DNA of 38,070 nt from an uncultured Clostridia bacterium (GCA_904378095.1 CAJFHE010000011.1:1-38070), one strand, 5' to 3'; counted from the first letter of the stretch, positions 28,831-38,070 are shown. Numbers and translations are program-made. The notes: generated from the letters alone by a model not told the origin.

Positions 28831-29504
28831 TTCCTTTTCATTTTTCTCATCTCATCCTTAACTTCCTTACCAACCCTATTAGATTCAATTATCTTTTGCA
28901 AAGATTTATTATATGTAAAATTATCTAAATTATTATGCTTTAAAAACTCACGTGTTTTTTCTTCATTTTTTACAAATGCAACAGATATTCCCCATGCAAG
29001 TCCCATTTGTACATAATACTTGTCTGAAACTATATTATTGTATATTTTAAACACTGTGTCAATATATTCATCTGTCAAATAATAGTCCATTAGCATAATA
29101 CATGCAAACCTAAGCTCAAATTCCTTTTCTGAATGAATATATTTTTGCAAATATTGAAGCATTGCTTCTAAATTTTTATTAGTAAATTTGTAAGTCGAGC
29201 AACAGCAATCACAAATTGCCCAATTATCTATGTCAGGAATAAATTTATCCAAGTATTTTATTCTTTCTTCGAAACTCGACTTCATATATCCTATTACTAA
29301 ACCATAAATCATTTTTTCTTCGTAATACTCATAATTATATGTATCTAAAAATTCTATCGGATTTTCTTTTGCTATTCTTTTTGCAATTTCTCTTAGTTTA
29401 GGAAGTCTCACTCCAATTATATTATTTACATTAGGGCATAAACCACTATGAAATTCTCTATATTCCTCATCTGCTAATTGCTCTAGCTCTTTTCTTAAAT
29501 TCAT
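28827..29504 (-). CDS. AlkD-like DNA alkylation repair protein
   Basis: A 225-residue HEAT-like helical protein of the PF08713 family. The N-terminal part has GVRLPKLREIAKRIAK. The middle has the DxWAxCD-like IDNWAICDCC, where the family carries its base-contacting Trp/Asp. The C-terminal part has GLAWGISVAFVKN. Such proteins remove alkylated bases. Cys-rich CDCCCS is notable. It overlaps the DUF4116 gene by 4 nt. Confidence 0.85.
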   Translation of the reverse strand: MNLRKELEQLADEEYREFHSGLCPNVNNIIGVRLPKLREIAKRIAKENPIEFLDTYNYEYYEEKMIYGLVIGYMKSSFEERIKYLDKFIPDIDNWAICDCCCSTYKFTNKNLEAMLQYLQKYIHSEKEFELRFACIMLMDYYLTDEYIDTVFKIYNNIVSDKYYVQMGLAWGISVAFVKNEEKTREFLKHNNLDNFTYNKSLQKIIESNRVGKEVKDEMRKMKRK

Positions 29505-29563
29505 TTTAACAGCTCCTTCTCTTTATTAAGCTGAGCTTATTCTAACACAAAAAAGAAAAAACT

Positions 29564-30413
29564 TCAATTTATAATGCTATCTTTATATTCCCTATAAACA
29601 CTATCATATTTTTTCACAAAATCTAAAATAACATATTTGGTACAAGGATATTCTTCTCTTAGAGCATTTCCTAACACATGACTTCTTCCATTTTTATAAT
29701 GTACCACAAATCTACTTCCTTTTGTTCTTCTTTCTCTTTCTTTATATAAAGGGATTATAACATCTCTATAAAGTTTTTCATATGAGAAAACATACTTATC
29801 TCCAGTAAAGCTTTTAGGAACAAATAGAACTGGTTTTCCGCTCATCAATTGGTAACTGCTTTTTTACTTTTATCCAAGTTTCGTTATCTGCATTCCAGCA
29901 TAACTTGCTTATAGAAACATTTTTCATTTCTATTTTCCACAAATTACACTGCTCTTGTGTATATTTTATTAAATCTAAAAAAATAATTGTTGTAATTAAA
30001 TCTGATACTTTGTCTTCGCCGATATTAGGCACCATGATTAAGCAATCAAATATGTCTTCTACCTCTCCATTACTTACCATCTCATTTTTTGCTAATAATT
30101 TGACTAAATCCCTACCACCATTTTCTCCGAAACTTTTTCCATATGTACTTTCCAAGGAATAGCCTAGTCTAGTTTCATTTCTCTCATGAAAATTATCTAT
30201 TATTTCCAATAATTTTTTATATTCTCTTTTTCTACTTAATTCTAATAAAATCTGTATAAAAGAATCTATTTTTTTATAACAAGTTTTATGAATCTCGGAC
30301 GTACCATTTTTTATTTTGACTGGGTCTATAAATATTTTATTATCTTTTGCTAAATTTATATTTACAAAATCCAACTTTTGGGCTGGAAGTTGATATTTTC
30401 TACTAATTTTCAT
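29564..30413 (-). pseudogene. unknown conserved protein, frameshifted
   Basis: The first frame (30413 to 29814) begins MKISRKYQLPAQKLDFVNI and has a FIDPVKI motif near residue 35. It then changes register around minus-strand CCAATTGATGAGC. The second frame (to 29564) continues with MSGKPVLFVPKSFTG and ends in FVKKYDSVYREYKDS. Joined, they give about 280 residues. I do not recognise the family; the LDFVxxxLxxDxxxFIDP style opening is one I associate with uncharacterised phage or defence-island proteins, which is only a hint. The start at 30413 is preceded by GGAGG; a longer frame to 30446 has no RBS. Confidence 0.65.
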
Positions 30414-30524
30414 TATTGCCTCCATAATTTTTTTACAGTATAGCATTCGAAATATTTTCGTACAAGAGCATATGTTATTTCTTGTTTACTTAAAAGTAAA
30501 TTACATGATTTAACTATATTTTCC

Positions 30525-30553
30525 TTGACATTTTATTATTTCTATAATATGAT
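30525..30553 (+). promoter_or_regulatory. rubrerythrin promoter
   Basis: TTGACA (30525-30530) and TATGAT (30548-30553) are separated by 17 nt, about 36 bp before the ATG. Confidence 0.7.
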
Positions 30554-30589
30554 ATTAATCGAATTAAATAAAAATTAGGAGGTAATATT

Positions 30590-31123
30590 ATGGAATTAAA
30601 AGGCTCAAAAACAGAAGCAAATTTAAAGGCTGCTTTTTCTGGAGAATCAGAAGCAAGAAATAAATATACATATTTTGCAAGTGTTGCAAAAAAAGAAGGA
30701 TATGAGCAAATAGCAGCAATATTTTTAGAAACTGCAGAAAATGAAAAAGAACATGCTAAAATGCACTTCAAATATTTAGAAGGAATTGGAGATACAAAAT
30801 CTAACTTAGCTGATGCAGCAGCTGGTGAAAATTATGAATGGACAGATATGTATCCTAAATTTGCTAAAGAAGCTGAAGAAGAAGGTTTCTTAGAGATAGC
30901 TGCAACATTTAGAGGAATTGCAGAAGTTGAAAAACATCATGAAGAAAGATATAAAAAATTATTAGAAAATGTTGAAAACGGAGAAGTTTTCAAAAAAGGA
31001 AGCATTGTTGTTTGGAAATGTAGAAATTGTGGACATATCCATGTTGGATTAGAAGCTCCTACAATTTGCCCTGTTTGCAAACACGCTCAAAGTTATTTTG
31101 AAGTAAATGCTGAAAATTATTAA
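30590..31123 (+). CDS. rbr: rubrerythrin
   Basis: A 177-residue non-haem iron protein that reduces hydrogen peroxide in anaerobes. The ferritin-like four-helix part carries the di-iron ligands ([32 protein letters not shown]). The C-terminal rubredoxin domain has [10 protein letters not shown] and CPVCKH, four Cys for one Fe. The RBS is an ideal AGGAGG. A hairpin with GGGACA core follows and acts as terminator. It forms a single-gene unit. Confidence 0.97.
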   Translation: MELKGSKTEANLKAAFSGESEARNKYTYFASVAKKEGYEQIAAIFLETAENEKEHAKMHFKYLEGIGDTKSNLADAAAGENYEWTDMYPKFAKEAEEEGFLEIAATFRGIAEVEKHHEERYKKLLENVENGEVFKKGSIVVWKCRNCGHIHVGLEAPTICPVCKHAQSYFEVNAENY

Positions 31124-31130
31124 TTTCTCA

Positions 31131-31169
31131 AAACTTGCACAGAAGGGACACTCCTTTTTGTGCAAGTTT
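31131..31169 (+). terminator. rubrerythrin terminator with GGGACACTCC loop
   Basis: The outer stem AAACTTGCACA (31131-31141) pairs with TGTGCAAGTTT (31159-31169). An inner AAGG/CCTT stem surrounds a GACACT loop, and T residues follow. Confidence 0.75.
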
Positions 31170-31269
31170 TTGGATTTTTGGGACACTCCTCTCTTTAGCT
31201 TATTTTATAAATATGGTCTGTCCCTTTTGTGCAAGTTTTTGCACGTTTTGGAGTGTCCCTTCTGTGCAA
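31135..31269. repeat. composite REP-like element with 20-nt exact inverted repeat
   Basis: TTGCACAGAAGGGACACTCC (31135-31154) recurs exactly in inverted orientation at 31250-31269. Between them are two more GGGACA-type cores (near 31180-31190 and 31216-31224) and a GTGCAAGTTTTTGCAC hairpin. It fills the convergent gap between rubrerythrin and birA. Confidence 0.75.
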
Positions 31270-31280
31270 CTTACTTATTG

Positions 31281-31862
31281 CTATAAAATTTTTGAATTAA
31301 GACAATATTTTTCAAACCTATTACAAAAGTTTGCAATTATTTCTTCTCTTGAAAAATCTTGTCCAAATTCCTTTTTTAATGAGGTGGCAATAGCTAATTC
31401 GCTTGGAAATTCTACTTGATTTATATTAATTCCTATGCCTATTAATAAATATTTAATTTTTTCTCCTGAAGTCACAATTTGTGTCAATATTCCTCCCAAT
31501 TTTTTTCCATTGCACATAATATCATTTGGCTTTTTTATTTCTAAAGTACATCCACTAATTTCTTTAATTGTTTCTACAATGCAGCTTGCAATATCATAAG
31601 TAATTGTATCTAACTCATTTGCTTTACATTTTGGATAAAGTACTATCGAAAATGTTGCATTCACACCTTTTTGTGATAGCCATACCCTATCATGTGTGCC
31701 AATTCCATTTGTTTGATAATCTGTTACCACTAATGTACCATTTTCTACTTTCTTTTCTGCCAATTTTCTTATTTCTTTTTGTGTTGAATCAATCATTTTA
31801 TAATAAATAATTTTGCTACCAATTTTTTTTGCACTTAAAAAATATTTTATTTTTTCTTGCAT
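31281..31862 (-). CDS. birA: biotin--[acetyl-CoA carboxylase] ligase
   Basis: A 193-residue catalytic-domain-only biotin protein ligase without the N-terminal HTH of bifunctional BirA. Motifs are STQ (about 26), YQTNGIGTHDRVW in place of the usual QTxGRGRxGRxW, KKPNDIMCNGKKLGGIL and IGIGININ. The biotinyl-AMP loop GRGRRGR is changed to GIGTHDR, with its last Arg kept, which is a fairly degenerate form. The C-terminal SH3-like domain is cut short (family about 230-250 aa). Confidence 0.9.
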   Translation of the reverse strand: MQEKIKYFLSAKKIGSKIIYYKMIDSTQKEIRKLAEKKVENGTLVVTDYQTNGIGTHDRVWLSQKGVNATFSIVLYPKCKANELDTITYDIASCIVETIKEISGCTLEIKKPNDIMCNGKKLGGILTQIVTSGEKIKYLLIGIGININQVEFPSELAIATSLKKEFGQDFSREEIIANFCNRFEKYCLNSKIL

Positions 31863-31972
31863 TTTTTCTCCTTTTCACTTCCATTTTTTACTTTTGCTAT
31901 TTTATTCTTTCTTTGATAGTATAACATTTTTTAGCTTTTTTGTCCATTTAACACATACTTTTTTATTTATTG

Positions 31973-31989
31973 TGCATACTAATAATGCA
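31973..31989. promoter_or_regulatory. TGCAT-N7-ATGCA dyad before the XRE regulator
   Basis: The dyad TGCAT (31973-31977) and ATGCA (31985-31989) lies about 95 bp before the XRE regulator start. It could be an operator for that regulator. Nothing but symmetry and position supports it. Confidence 0.3.
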
Positions 31990-32081
31990 TAAACTATATT
32001 ATATATATTTACTGATTAGTTTCTGTAATTTGTTTCGTATACATGCTATATTCATTTCATATTTAGGAAGAGGTGAGTTAG

Positions 32082-32405
32082 ATGGCATTGGATTATAATA
32101 TTATTGGTGAAAGATTAAAAAAGGCCAGAACTGATAAAAAATTGACACAAGAAAAGTTGGCAGAGAAATTAGATGTTTCAATTGCCTTTTTAAGTAGAAT
32201 AGAAAGAGGAAGTTCACATATTAGTTTAAAAAGATTAAGTCAAATTTGTGATATTTTAGGAATTAGCGAAGGCTCTATATTAAATGGCTCATCAAATAAT
32301 TCTAGTACTTACTTGTCTTCTGAGTTTGATGAGCTATTAAAAAACACTAGTTCTGAAAAGCAGAAATTAATTTATAAAATAGCTAAAGTTATCAATGAAG
32401 ATTAG
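32082..32405 (+). CDS. XRE-family HTH transcriptional regulator
   Basis: A 107-residue protein with an N-terminal Cro/CI-type HTH (about 7-62: IGERLKKARTDKKLTQEKLA, then VSIAFLSRIERG and SLKRLSQICDILGI). A Ser/Asn-rich hinge and a short helical tail (about 85-107) follow. Ligand and targets are unknown. It lies upstream of pflB on the same strand but has its own terminator (32432-32467), so a direct operon link is unlikely. RBS GAGGTGA precedes the ATG. Confidence 0.9.
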   Translation: MALDYNIIGERLKKARTDKKLTQEKLAEKLDVSIAFLSRIERGSSHISLKRLSQICDILGISEGSILNGSSNNSSTYLSSEFDELLKNTSSEKQKLIYKIAKVINED

Positions 32406-32431
32406 TAAATTAGAAACTGAATAATTATTCG

Positions 32432-32467
32432 AATATTACCTATAATATTATGGGTAATATTTTTTTA
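32432..32467 (+). terminator. terminator of the XRE regulator gene
   Basis: AATATTACC (32432-32440) and GGTAATATT (32453-32461) pair around a 12-nt loop and are followed by a T-run. Confidence 0.75.
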
Positions 32468-32536
32468 TAAAACTTATGAGTTTCTAGCATTAACCAATCT
32501 CTGCACTTTTTTACAATTGATTTTTCGACAAATTTG

Positions 32537-32565
32537 TTGATATTACTAACATTTTATGATATCAT
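32537..32565 (+). promoter_or_regulatory. candidate promoter of pflB
   Basis: TTGATA (32537-32542) and TATCAT (32560-32565) are separated by 17 nt, about 80 bp before the pflB start. Confidence 0.5.
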
Positions 32566-32611
32566 TATATGTGCAAAATAGTTGTTTTAAGTACAATTTT
32601 TTTATATAAAT

Positions 32612-32628
32612 TGACAAGTTGTTTGTCA
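32612..32628. promoter_or_regulatory. TGACAA-N5-TTGTCA dyad in the pflB leader
   Basis: A perfect 6-bp dyad lies just before the pflB RBS (GGAGG at about 32634). It could be an operator or a small RNA hairpin affecting initiation. I do not recognise the binding protein. Confidence 0.4.
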
Positions 32629-32647
32629 GAATTGGAGGTATAAATAT

Positions 32648-34891
32648 ATGGATTTTAAGCAATGGAATGGCTTTAATAAAGCCGGAGAGTGGACAAAAGA
32701 GATAGATGTTAGAGGATTTATTCAATCTAACTATACACCTTATGAAGGAGATTCAAAATTCCTTGCAGGTGCTACAGAAAAAACAAAAAAATTATGGGAT
32801 GAAGTTTTAGAGCTTTACAAAAAAGAAAGAGAAAATGGTGGAGTTTTAGATGCAGACTGCAAAACCCCATCTTCTGTAAATGCTTATGAAGCAGGATATA
32901 TTGACAAAGATTTAGAGGAAATAGTTGGACTTCAAACAGATGCTCCTCTAAAAAGAGCAATTATGCCAAATGGTGGTATAAGAATAGTTGAAAAATCTGC
33001 AGCAGCTTATGGATTTAAAGTTGACCCTGAAACAGAATATATTTATCACAACTTAAGAAAAACACATAATGATGGTGTTTTTGAAGTATATACACCTGAT
33101 ATAAGAGCTGCTAGAAGCTCTCACCTATTAACAGGTCTTCCAGATGGATATGGACGTGGAAGAATTATCGGTGACTACAGAAGAGTTGCACTATATGGTG
33201 TAGACGCTTTAATTGCTGAGAAAAAAGTAGAGCTTGAAATATTAGATACAGATGAATTCACAGAGGATATTATTAGAAGACGTGAAGAAGTATCTGACCA
33301 AATAAAAGCATTAAATGATTTAAAAGCAATGGCTGCAAAATATGGATTTGATATATCTGTTCCAGCTTCAAATGCTAAAGAAGCTATACAATGGCTATAT
33401 TTTGGATATTTAGGAGCTGTAAAAGACCAAAATGGTGCTGCAATGAGCTTAGGTAGAACATCAACTTTCTTAGATATTTATATAGAAAGAGATATTGAAA
33501 ATGGAGTATTAACAGAAGAACAAGCTCAAGAATTAATGGATCAATTTATAATCAAATTAAGATTGGTAAGATTCTTACGTGCACCAGAATACAACGAATT
33601 ATTTAGTGGAGACCCAGTTTGGGTAACAGAAAGCATTGGTGGTATGGGAATTGATGGCAGAACATTAGTTACTAAAAACTCATTTAGAGTACTTCATACA
33701 TTAGATAACTTAGGACCTGCTCCAGAGCCAAACTTAACTGTATTATGGTCAAATAATTTACCAGAAGGATTTAAGAAATATTGTGCAGATATTTCTATAA
33801 GAACTTCATCAATTCAATATGAAAATGACGATTTAATGAGAATTACTTTAGGTGATGATTACGGAATAGCTTGTTGTGTTTCTGCAATGAAGATTGGTAA
33901 ACAAATGCAATTCTTCGGAGCAAGAGCTAACCTTGCAAAAACTCTACTTTATGCTATAAATGGCGGTAGAGATGAGAATTCTGGAAAACAAGTTGCTCCT
34001 AAATTCCAACCTATTACTTCTGAATACCTAGACTATGACGAAGTTATGGAAAAATTCGATGTAATGATGGATTATGTTGCAAAAATATATATCAAAGCAT
34101 TAAATGCAATCCACTATATGCATGACAAATATTCTTATGAAGCATTAGAAATGGCTTTACATGATAGAGATGAAGATATATTAAGAACTATGGCATGTGG
34201 TATTGCAGGCTTGTCTGTAGCTGCAGATTCACTTTCAGCAATAAAATATGCTAAAGTAAAAGTTATAAGAGATGAAACAGGACTTGCTGTTGACTACCAA
34301 GTTGAAGGTGACTTCCCTAAATATGGAAATGATGATGATAGAGTAGACCAAATTGCTGTTGACATTGTTAAATCATTCTTAAGAAAGTTACAAAAACATC
34401 ACACATATAGAGGCTCAAAACATACTCTATCAATACTAACAATTACATCAAATGTTGTTTATGGTAAAAACACAGGAAACACTCCTGATGGACGTAGAGC
34501 TGGAGAGCCATTTGGTCCTGGTGCTAACCCACTTCATGGAAGAGACTCAAATGGAGCATTAGCAGTAATGAACACAATTGCAAAACTTCCATATGAATAT
34601 TCAGAGGATGGTATTTCATTCACATTCTCTATTACGCCAGCAGCTTTAGGTAAAGATGAAGAAACCAAAGTAAACAATCTAGTAAGTATGCTAGATGGAT
34701 ACTTTAAACAAACTGGACATCATATAAACGTAAACGTATTTAATAGAGAATTACTAATAGACGCCATGAATCATCCAGAAAATTACCCACAACTTACAAT
34801 TCGTGTTTCTGGATATGCAGTTAACTTTATTAAATTAACTAGAGAGCAACAATTAGATGTTATTAATAGAACTATTCATGAGAGAATTTAG
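32648..34891 (+). CDS. pflB: formate C-acetyltransferase (pyruvate formate-lyase)
   Basis: A 747-residue glycyl-radical enzyme. It converts pyruvate and CoA to acetyl-CoA and formate under anaerobic conditions. The active-site Cys pair is in GIACCVSAM (Cys409/Cys410). The radical Gly is Gly722 in RVSGYAVNF near the C-terminus. Length is normal (about 745-760). It is followed 82 bp later by its activase gene, with a GGGACACTCC hairpin between them. The RBS is GGAGG. Confidence 0.98.
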   Translation: MDFKQWNGFNKAGEWTKEIDVRGFIQSNYTPYEGDSKFLAGATEKTKKLWDEVLELYKKERENGGVLDADCKTPSSVNAYEAGYIDKDLEEIVGLQTDAPLKRAIMPNGGIRIVEKSAAAYGFKVDPETEYIYHNLRKTHNDGVFEVYTPDIRAARSSHLLTGLPDGYGRGRIIGDYRRVALYGVDALIAEKKVELEILDTDEFTEDIIRRREEVSDQIKALNDLKAMAAKYGFDISVPASNAKEAIQWLYFGYLGAVKDQNGAAMSLGRTSTFLDIYIERDIENGVLTEEQAQELMDQFIIKLRLVRFLRAPEYNELFSGDPVWVTESIGGMGIDGRTLVTKNSFRVLHTLDNLGPAPEPNLTVLWSNNLPEGFKKYCADISIRTSSIQYENDDLMRITLGDDYGIACCVSAMKIGKQMQFFGARANLAKTLLYAINGGRDENSGKQVAPKFQPITSEYLDYDEVMEKFDVMMDYVAKIYIKALNAIHYMHDKYSYEALEMALHDRDEDILRTMACGIAGLSVAADSLSAIKYAKVKVIRDETGLAVDYQVEGDFPKYGNDDDRVDQIAVDIVKSFLRKLQKHHTYRGSKHTLSILTITSNVVYGKNTGNTPDGRRAGEPFGPGANPLHGRDSNGALAVMNTIAKLPYEYSEDGISFTFSITPAALGKDEETKVNNLVSMLDGYFKQTGHHINVNVFNRELLIDAMNHPENYPQLTIRVSGYAVNFIKLTREQQLDVINRTIHERI

Positions 34892-34916
34892 TGTTTAGAG
34901 TTAAAGATAATTGTTT

Positions 34917-34947
34917 TTGGACAAAAGGGACACTCCTTTTTGTCCAA
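34917..34947 (+). repeat. GGGACACTCC hairpin between pflB and pflA
   Basis: TTGGACAAAAGG (34917-34928) and CCTTTTTGTCCAA (34935-34947) pair with one bulge around a GACACT loop, followed by T residues. It shares AAGGGACACTCCTTTTTGT with the hairpin at 31143. It could act as a partial terminator reducing pflA relative to pflB. Confidence 0.75.
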
Positions 34948-34973
34948 CTTTTTAAATAATAATGGAGGAAATA

Positions 34974-35714
34974 ATGACAGAGCAAATTAATGATAATAAT
35001 CAAATAAAATCAAGGATTCATTCTTTCGAATCTTTTGGTGCAGTTGATGGACCTGGAATTAGATTTGTAGTATTTTTTCAAGGGTGCGCTCTTCGTTGCA
35101 AATACTGCCACAATAGAGATACTTGGGCAATAAATGCAGGTATGGAATACACCTCTGACGAATTACTTGCAAAGATATCAAGATATAAAAATTATTTTAC
35201 TGTATCCGGAGGTGGAGTAACTCTTTCTGGTGGAGAGCCTCTACTTCAACAAGATTTTTTATTGGAGTTATTACCTAAATTAAAGAAACAAAAAATACAT
35301 GTTGCAATCGATACATCAGGCAATTTTCCTCTTACAGATAAGATGAAAAAAATAATTGATTTAACAGATTTATTTTTACTTGATATTAAATGTATTAATG
35401 ATGATATTTGCAAAGATTTAGTTGGTGTATCTAATAAGCTTGAGCTTGAATTTTCAAGATATTTAAGTGATATAAATAAGGATGTATGGATAAGACAAGT
35501 TCTAGTCCCTGGAATTACTGATAATGAAGAAGATTTATTAAAACTTAAAGATTTTCTATCTACATTAAAAAACGTAAAAAAAGTAGAAATTTTGCCTTAC
35601 CATGATTTAGGTAGGTTTAAATGGGAAAATCTAGGATGCAATTATGAGCTCGAAGATGTGCCAAACGCTACAACAGAAGATGTAGCAAGAGCCAAAAGAA
35701 TTTTGTCGTTATAG
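34974..35714 (+). CDS. pflA: pyruvate formate-lyase activating enzyme
   Basis: A 246-residue radical SAM enzyme that puts the glycyl radical on PflB. It has the cluster motif CALRCKYCHN (C-x3-C-x2-C), the family start HSFESFGAVDGPGIRFVVF and the SAM-binding GGG(V)TLSGGEPL. I chose the ATG at 34974 because GGAGG lies immediately upstream (at 34964) and overlaps the codons of the longer 34962 frame. The next hairpin (35764-35804) is the shared terminator with dnaJ. Confidence 0.97.
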   Translation: MTEQINDNNQIKSRIHSFESFGAVDGPGIRFVVFFQGCALRCKYCHNRDTWAINAGMEYTSDELLAKISRYKNYFTVSGGGVTLSGGEPLLQQDFLLELLPKLKKQKIHVAIDTSGNFPLTDKMKKIIDLTDLFLLDIKCINDDICKDLVGVSNKLELEFSRYLSDINKDVWIRQVLVPGITDNEEDLLKLKDFLSTLKNVKKVEILPYHDLGRFKWENLGCNYELEDVPNATTEDVARAKRILSL

Positions 35715-35724
35715 GGACAGGCCT

Positions 35725-35748
35725 AAAAACGACAAAGTTGTCGTTTTT
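35725..35748. repeat. GGGACAG-flanked hairpin after pflA
   Basis: AAAAACGACAA (35725-35735) and TTGTCGTTTTT (35738-35748) form an 11-bp stem with a 2-nt loop. It is flanked by GGGACAGGCC (35714-35723) and GGGACAGACC (35749-35758). It is a third member of the GGGACA repeat group in this window. Confidence 0.7.
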
Positions 35749-35763
35749 GGGACAGACCTTATT

Positions 35764-35804
35764 AAAAATGCGCAAATGGGAGTATTCCCAATTGCGCATT
35801 TTTT
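35764..35804. terminator. bidirectional terminator between pflA and dnaJ
   Basis: An 18-bp stem with one mismatch (35764-35781 with 35786-35803) has a GTAT loop, A-run on the left and T-run on the right. It fits convergent pflA and dnaJ. Confidence 0.85.
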
Positions 35805-35807
35805 AAT

Positions 35808-36983
35808 TTATCCAAATAGTCCTCTCTTCCTAACTGGTGGTTGCTCATTCATTGTTTTAGCAAGCTCCAACATTAAATCGCGTTGCTCTTTTGTAAGTTT
35901 CTTTGGAACTTGAACTAACACTGTAAACACAAAATTTCCTTGAGATGCATTATTTATATTCTTAAATCCTTTTCCTCTTATTGTAAATTTAGCTCCTGGT
36001 TGAGTTCCTTCTGGAATTCTATATGTTTCCTTACTTCCATCTACCATTGGAATTTGCAAATCGGCTCCCAAAGTTGCTTGTGTGATTGTAATTGGTACTT
36101 CACATAGTACATTTTGTCCATCTCTAGTAAATATACTATGTTTTCGCACATGAACTGTTATATGTAAGTCGCCATTAGGTCCACCTTTTTCGCCAGGCTC
36201 TCCTTCTCCACTGAGTATTATGGTTTGATTTTCATTTATACCAGCTGGAATTTTAACTGTCACCTTTACCTGTTTTCTAACTGTTCCTTTCCCTTTACAT
36301 TCTGGACAAGGCTCCGGTATTATTTCACCAGTTCCATTACAGTTTGTACAAGGTCTTACAGTCTGCATTTGTCCAAAAATAGTTGTTTGAGTTTGCTTTA
36401 TTTGCCCTGTTCCATGGCACATACTACAAGTTTGTTTTTTGGTTCCAGGTTTTGCTCCTTCTCCATGACATGTACTACAAGTTTCATTTCTTGTTAAATT
36501 TATTTGCTTTTCTGTACCTAAATAGGATTCTTCAAATGTAATATCTAAATTAGCTCTTAAATCGGCGCCTTGTATTGGACCATTATTGTTGCGTGAAGAA
36601 GCTCTACGTCCTCCTCCAAATGCCCCACCAAAGAATGTAGAAAATATATCATTTAAATCTCCAAAATCACTAAATCCATCAAATCCTCCTGAGGATGAAT
36701 ATGAATAATATCCATTACCTCCTCCAAATGGACCTCCAGCTCCGCCAAATCCTTGATTTGGGTCTGCTGTACCAAATTGGTCATACATCCTTCTCTTTTC
36801 AGGATTTGATAAAACTTCATACGCTTCATTTACTTCTTTAAACTTAGCTTCTGCTTCCTTTTTATTATCAGGATTAGCATCTGGATGATATTTTTTGGCA
36901 AGTTTTCTATATGCTTTTTTTAGCTCTTCTTCACTAACATTTTTGTCTACGCCTAATATTTCATAGTAATCCTTATTTGCCAT
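35808..36983 (-). CDS. dnaJ: chaperone DnaJ
   Basis: A 391-residue type I DnaJ. It has the J-domain with HPD (33-35), a Gly/Phe-rich linker (about 75-125), four CxxCxGxG zinc repeats ([32 protein letters not shown]), the C-terminal substrate domain ([18 protein letters not shown]) and the tail. It is co-chaperone of DnaK, whose gene lies upstream with one small gene between. It overlaps that small gene's stop by 1 nt. Confidence 0.98.
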   Translation of the reverse strand: MANKDYYEILGVDKNVSEEELKKAYRKLAKKYHPDANPDNKKEAEAKFKEVNEAYEVLSNPEKRRMYDQFGTADPNQGFGGAGGPFGGGNGYYSYSSSGGFDGFSDFGDLNDIFSTFFGGAFGGGRRASSRNNNGPIQGADLRANLDITFEESYLGTEKQINLTRNETCSTCHGEGAKPGTKKQTCSMCHGTGQIKQTQTTIFGQMQTVRPCTNCNGTGEIIPEPCPECKGKGTVRKQVKVTVKIPAGINENQTIILSGEGEPGEKGGPNGDLHITVHVRKHSIFTRDGQNVLCEVPITITQATLGADLQIPMVDGSKETYRIPEGTQPGAKFTIRGKGFKNINNASQGNFVFTVLVQVPKKLTKEQRDLMLELAKTMNEQPPVRKRGLFG

Positions 36984-37318
36984 TACTTCTCTCCTCTTTC
37001 TAATTCTCTTTTCTCAATAGCTAAATCTTTAGAGCTATATCCTTCTTCATTAAAGTATAACAACCATCTTCTTTGCTCATCTGTAACCAAATCGCTATCA
37101 TATATTACATGTTTATAATATTCCATATTGCTTACAGTCATATAACCTTTATCTTCAAGTAAGAATTCTAATGGACTCTCCTTGCCACTTTTCTCAAATT
37201 CTTTCTTCAACTTTTCATCTTTTTCGAACAGTACATTTGCTAATCCTATATGAGAATTAACGTCCTCACAAGATATTTTATCTCCACTACTTGTTACAAA
37301 ATATGTTTCTTCTTTCAT
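36983..37318 (-). CDS. unknown small protein between dnaK and dnaJ
   Basis: A 111-residue acidic, soluble-looking protein with aromatic-rich [16 protein letters not shown] and [16 protein letters not shown] do not recognise it. In Firmicutes dnaJ normally follows dnaK directly, so this insertion is lineage-specific. The 1-nt overlap with dnaJ suggests translational coupling and a possible chaperone link, by inference. Confidence 0.75.
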   Translation of the reverse strand: MKEETYFVTSSGDKISCEDVNSHIGLANVLFEKDEKLKKEFEKSGKESPLEFLLEDKGYMTVSNMEYYKHVIYDSDLVTDEQRRWLLYFNEEGYSSKDLAIEKRELERGEK

Positions 37319-37359
37319 CTTTATTCCACACCCTTCTAGGAACTCGTTTTTTTAAAATA

Positions 37360-37376
37360 GGCGGATTAACTCCGCC
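37360..37376 (-). terminator. hairpin between dnaK and the small gene
   Basis: GGCGGA (37360-37365) and TCCGCC (37371-37376) pair around TTAAC. On the minus strand it is followed by a mixed A/T stretch without a clean T-run, so partial termination or mRNA processing is more likely than a full stop. Confidence 0.5.
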
Positions 37377-37412
37377 CTGTGATTTTTAACACTAAACCAA
37401 TTATCTAAGCAA

Positions 37413-38070
37413 TTACTTGTCTTCGTCAACTTTATAATCTGCATCATAAACATTACCATTATTATCTGTATGAGGCTCATTGCTGCCTGTATTTGCATCA
37501 GTATTTCCTGCTGCTCCATTAGCCGCATCTGCTGCACCTTTTGCTTGTGAATATACTTTTTCTGAAATTGAATAGAATATTTGTGTTAGTTTTTCTGTAG
37601 CAGATTTAATTGCTTCTATATCTGTTCCTTCTAGTGCTTTTTTAACATTTTCTATTTCTGTTTCAGCTTTAGCTTTTTCTTCACCACTTATTTTGTCTCC
37701 TAAATCTGTAATTGTTTTTTGGCAGTTATATACTAAGCTTTCTGCATTATTTCTAACTTCAATCTCTTCTTTTCTCTTCTTGTCTTCTGCAGCATGTGCT
37801 TCTGCATCTTTTACAGCTTTATCTATATCTTCATCTGTTAAGTTTGTGCTAGCTGTAATTGCAACTTGTTGACTATTTCCTGTTGCCATATCTTTTGCAG
37901 ATACGTGAACTATACCATTTGCATCTATATCAAATGTAACTTCAATTTGAGGTACTCCTCTTGGTGCTGCAGGAATTCCTGTTAATTGGAATCTTCCTAA
38001 TGTTTTATTGTAAGCAGCCATCTCTCTTTCTCCTTGAAGTACGTGTATTTCAACACTTGTTTGACCATCT
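37413..38070 (-). CDS. dnaK: chaperone DnaK, C-terminal part (runs off window)
   Basis: The gene enters from the right edge; only the last about 219 codons are present. It shows the substrate-binding domain ([30 protein letters not shown]), the helical lid, a Gly/Ala-rich stretch and an acidic tail ending [10 protein letters not shown]. The start lies outside the window. It forms the usual heat-shock group with dnaJ. Confidence 0.97.
   Translation of the reverse strand, partial: DGQTSVEIHVLQGEREMAAYNKTLGRFQLTGIPAAPRGVPQIEVTFDIDANGIVHVSAKDMATGNSQQVAITASTNLTDEDIDKAVKDAEAHAAEDKKRKEEIEVRNNAESLVYNCQKTITDLGDKISGEEKAKAETEIENVKKALEGTDIEAIKSATEKLTQIFYSISEKVYSQAKGAADAANGAAGNTDANTGSNEPHTDNNGNVYDADYKVDEDK

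Noticed and set aside
30514..30771. Minus-strand frame over the start of rubrerythrin
   Set aside because: It covers the rubrerythrin promoter and di-iron ligand codons and has no motif of its own.
37352..37537. Minus-strand Met/Gln-rich frame at the dnaK 3' end
   Set aside because: It is an alternative frame across the dnaK tail and stop; the dnaK frame is conserved to its end.

Overview
The window is AT-rich DNA from a low-GC anaerobic, spore-forming Firmicute, most likely an uncultured Clostridia lineage. Sporulation genes (SpoIVFA/SpoIVFB-like pair, YyaC), pyruvate formate-lyase with its activase, rubrerythrin and a clostridial-type agr system support this. I cannot name the species.

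Region 1 (1-17 kb, minus strand) is the notable part. One promoter (16834-16862) and one terminator (3577-3608) bracket a tight ten-gene operon. It encodes a 1785-aa and a 500-aa membrane-anchored surface protein with Fn3-like repeats, then F-type ATPase subunits c, b-delta, alpha, gamma, beta and epsilon, then a 5-TM protein and a 234-aa anchored ectodomain protein. The catalytic residues of alpha and beta are kept. However, the c subunit has Ala60 where the ion-binding Glu/Asp belongs, no recognisable subunit a is present, and epsilon lacks its C-terminal helices. Surface proteins flank the F1 genes. This looks like a rotary ATPase that no longer pumps ions and is tied to surface proteins. 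The closest idea I know is the F1-like ATPases of mycoplasmas, but here a c-ring-like subunit is retained. A fourth surface protein of the same build (1-3372) follows as its own, frameshifted, transcription unit.

Region 2 (17.1-20.1 kb) is a split agr quorum-sensing locus. agrA-agrC lie on the plus strand, divergent from the ATPase operon. agrB and a 39-codon agrD lie on the minus strand, convergent with agrAC. The signalling system therefore shares a 424-bp intergenic region with the ATPase/surface operon.

Region 3 (20.3-30.4 kb, minus strand) holds housekeeping and sporulation genes: a degenerate HD-domain hydrolase, a frameshifted RluD-type pseudouridine synthase, an RlmI-like methyltransferase, uvrC, a DUF1737 gene, the SpoIVFA/SpoIVFB-like pair, yyaC, a V-ATPase-F-like small protein, a DUF4116 repeat protein, an AlkD-like protein and a frameshifted unknown gene.

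Region 4 (30.6-38 kb) holds rubrerythrin, birA, an XRE regulator, pflB-pflA and, at the edge, dnaJ, a small unknown gene and the 3' part of dnaK.

Five genes are broken by apparent frameshifts, so either the assembly carries indel errors or several genes are decaying. REP-like palindromes with a GGGACA core recur between genes at 31.1, 34.9 and 35.7 kb.
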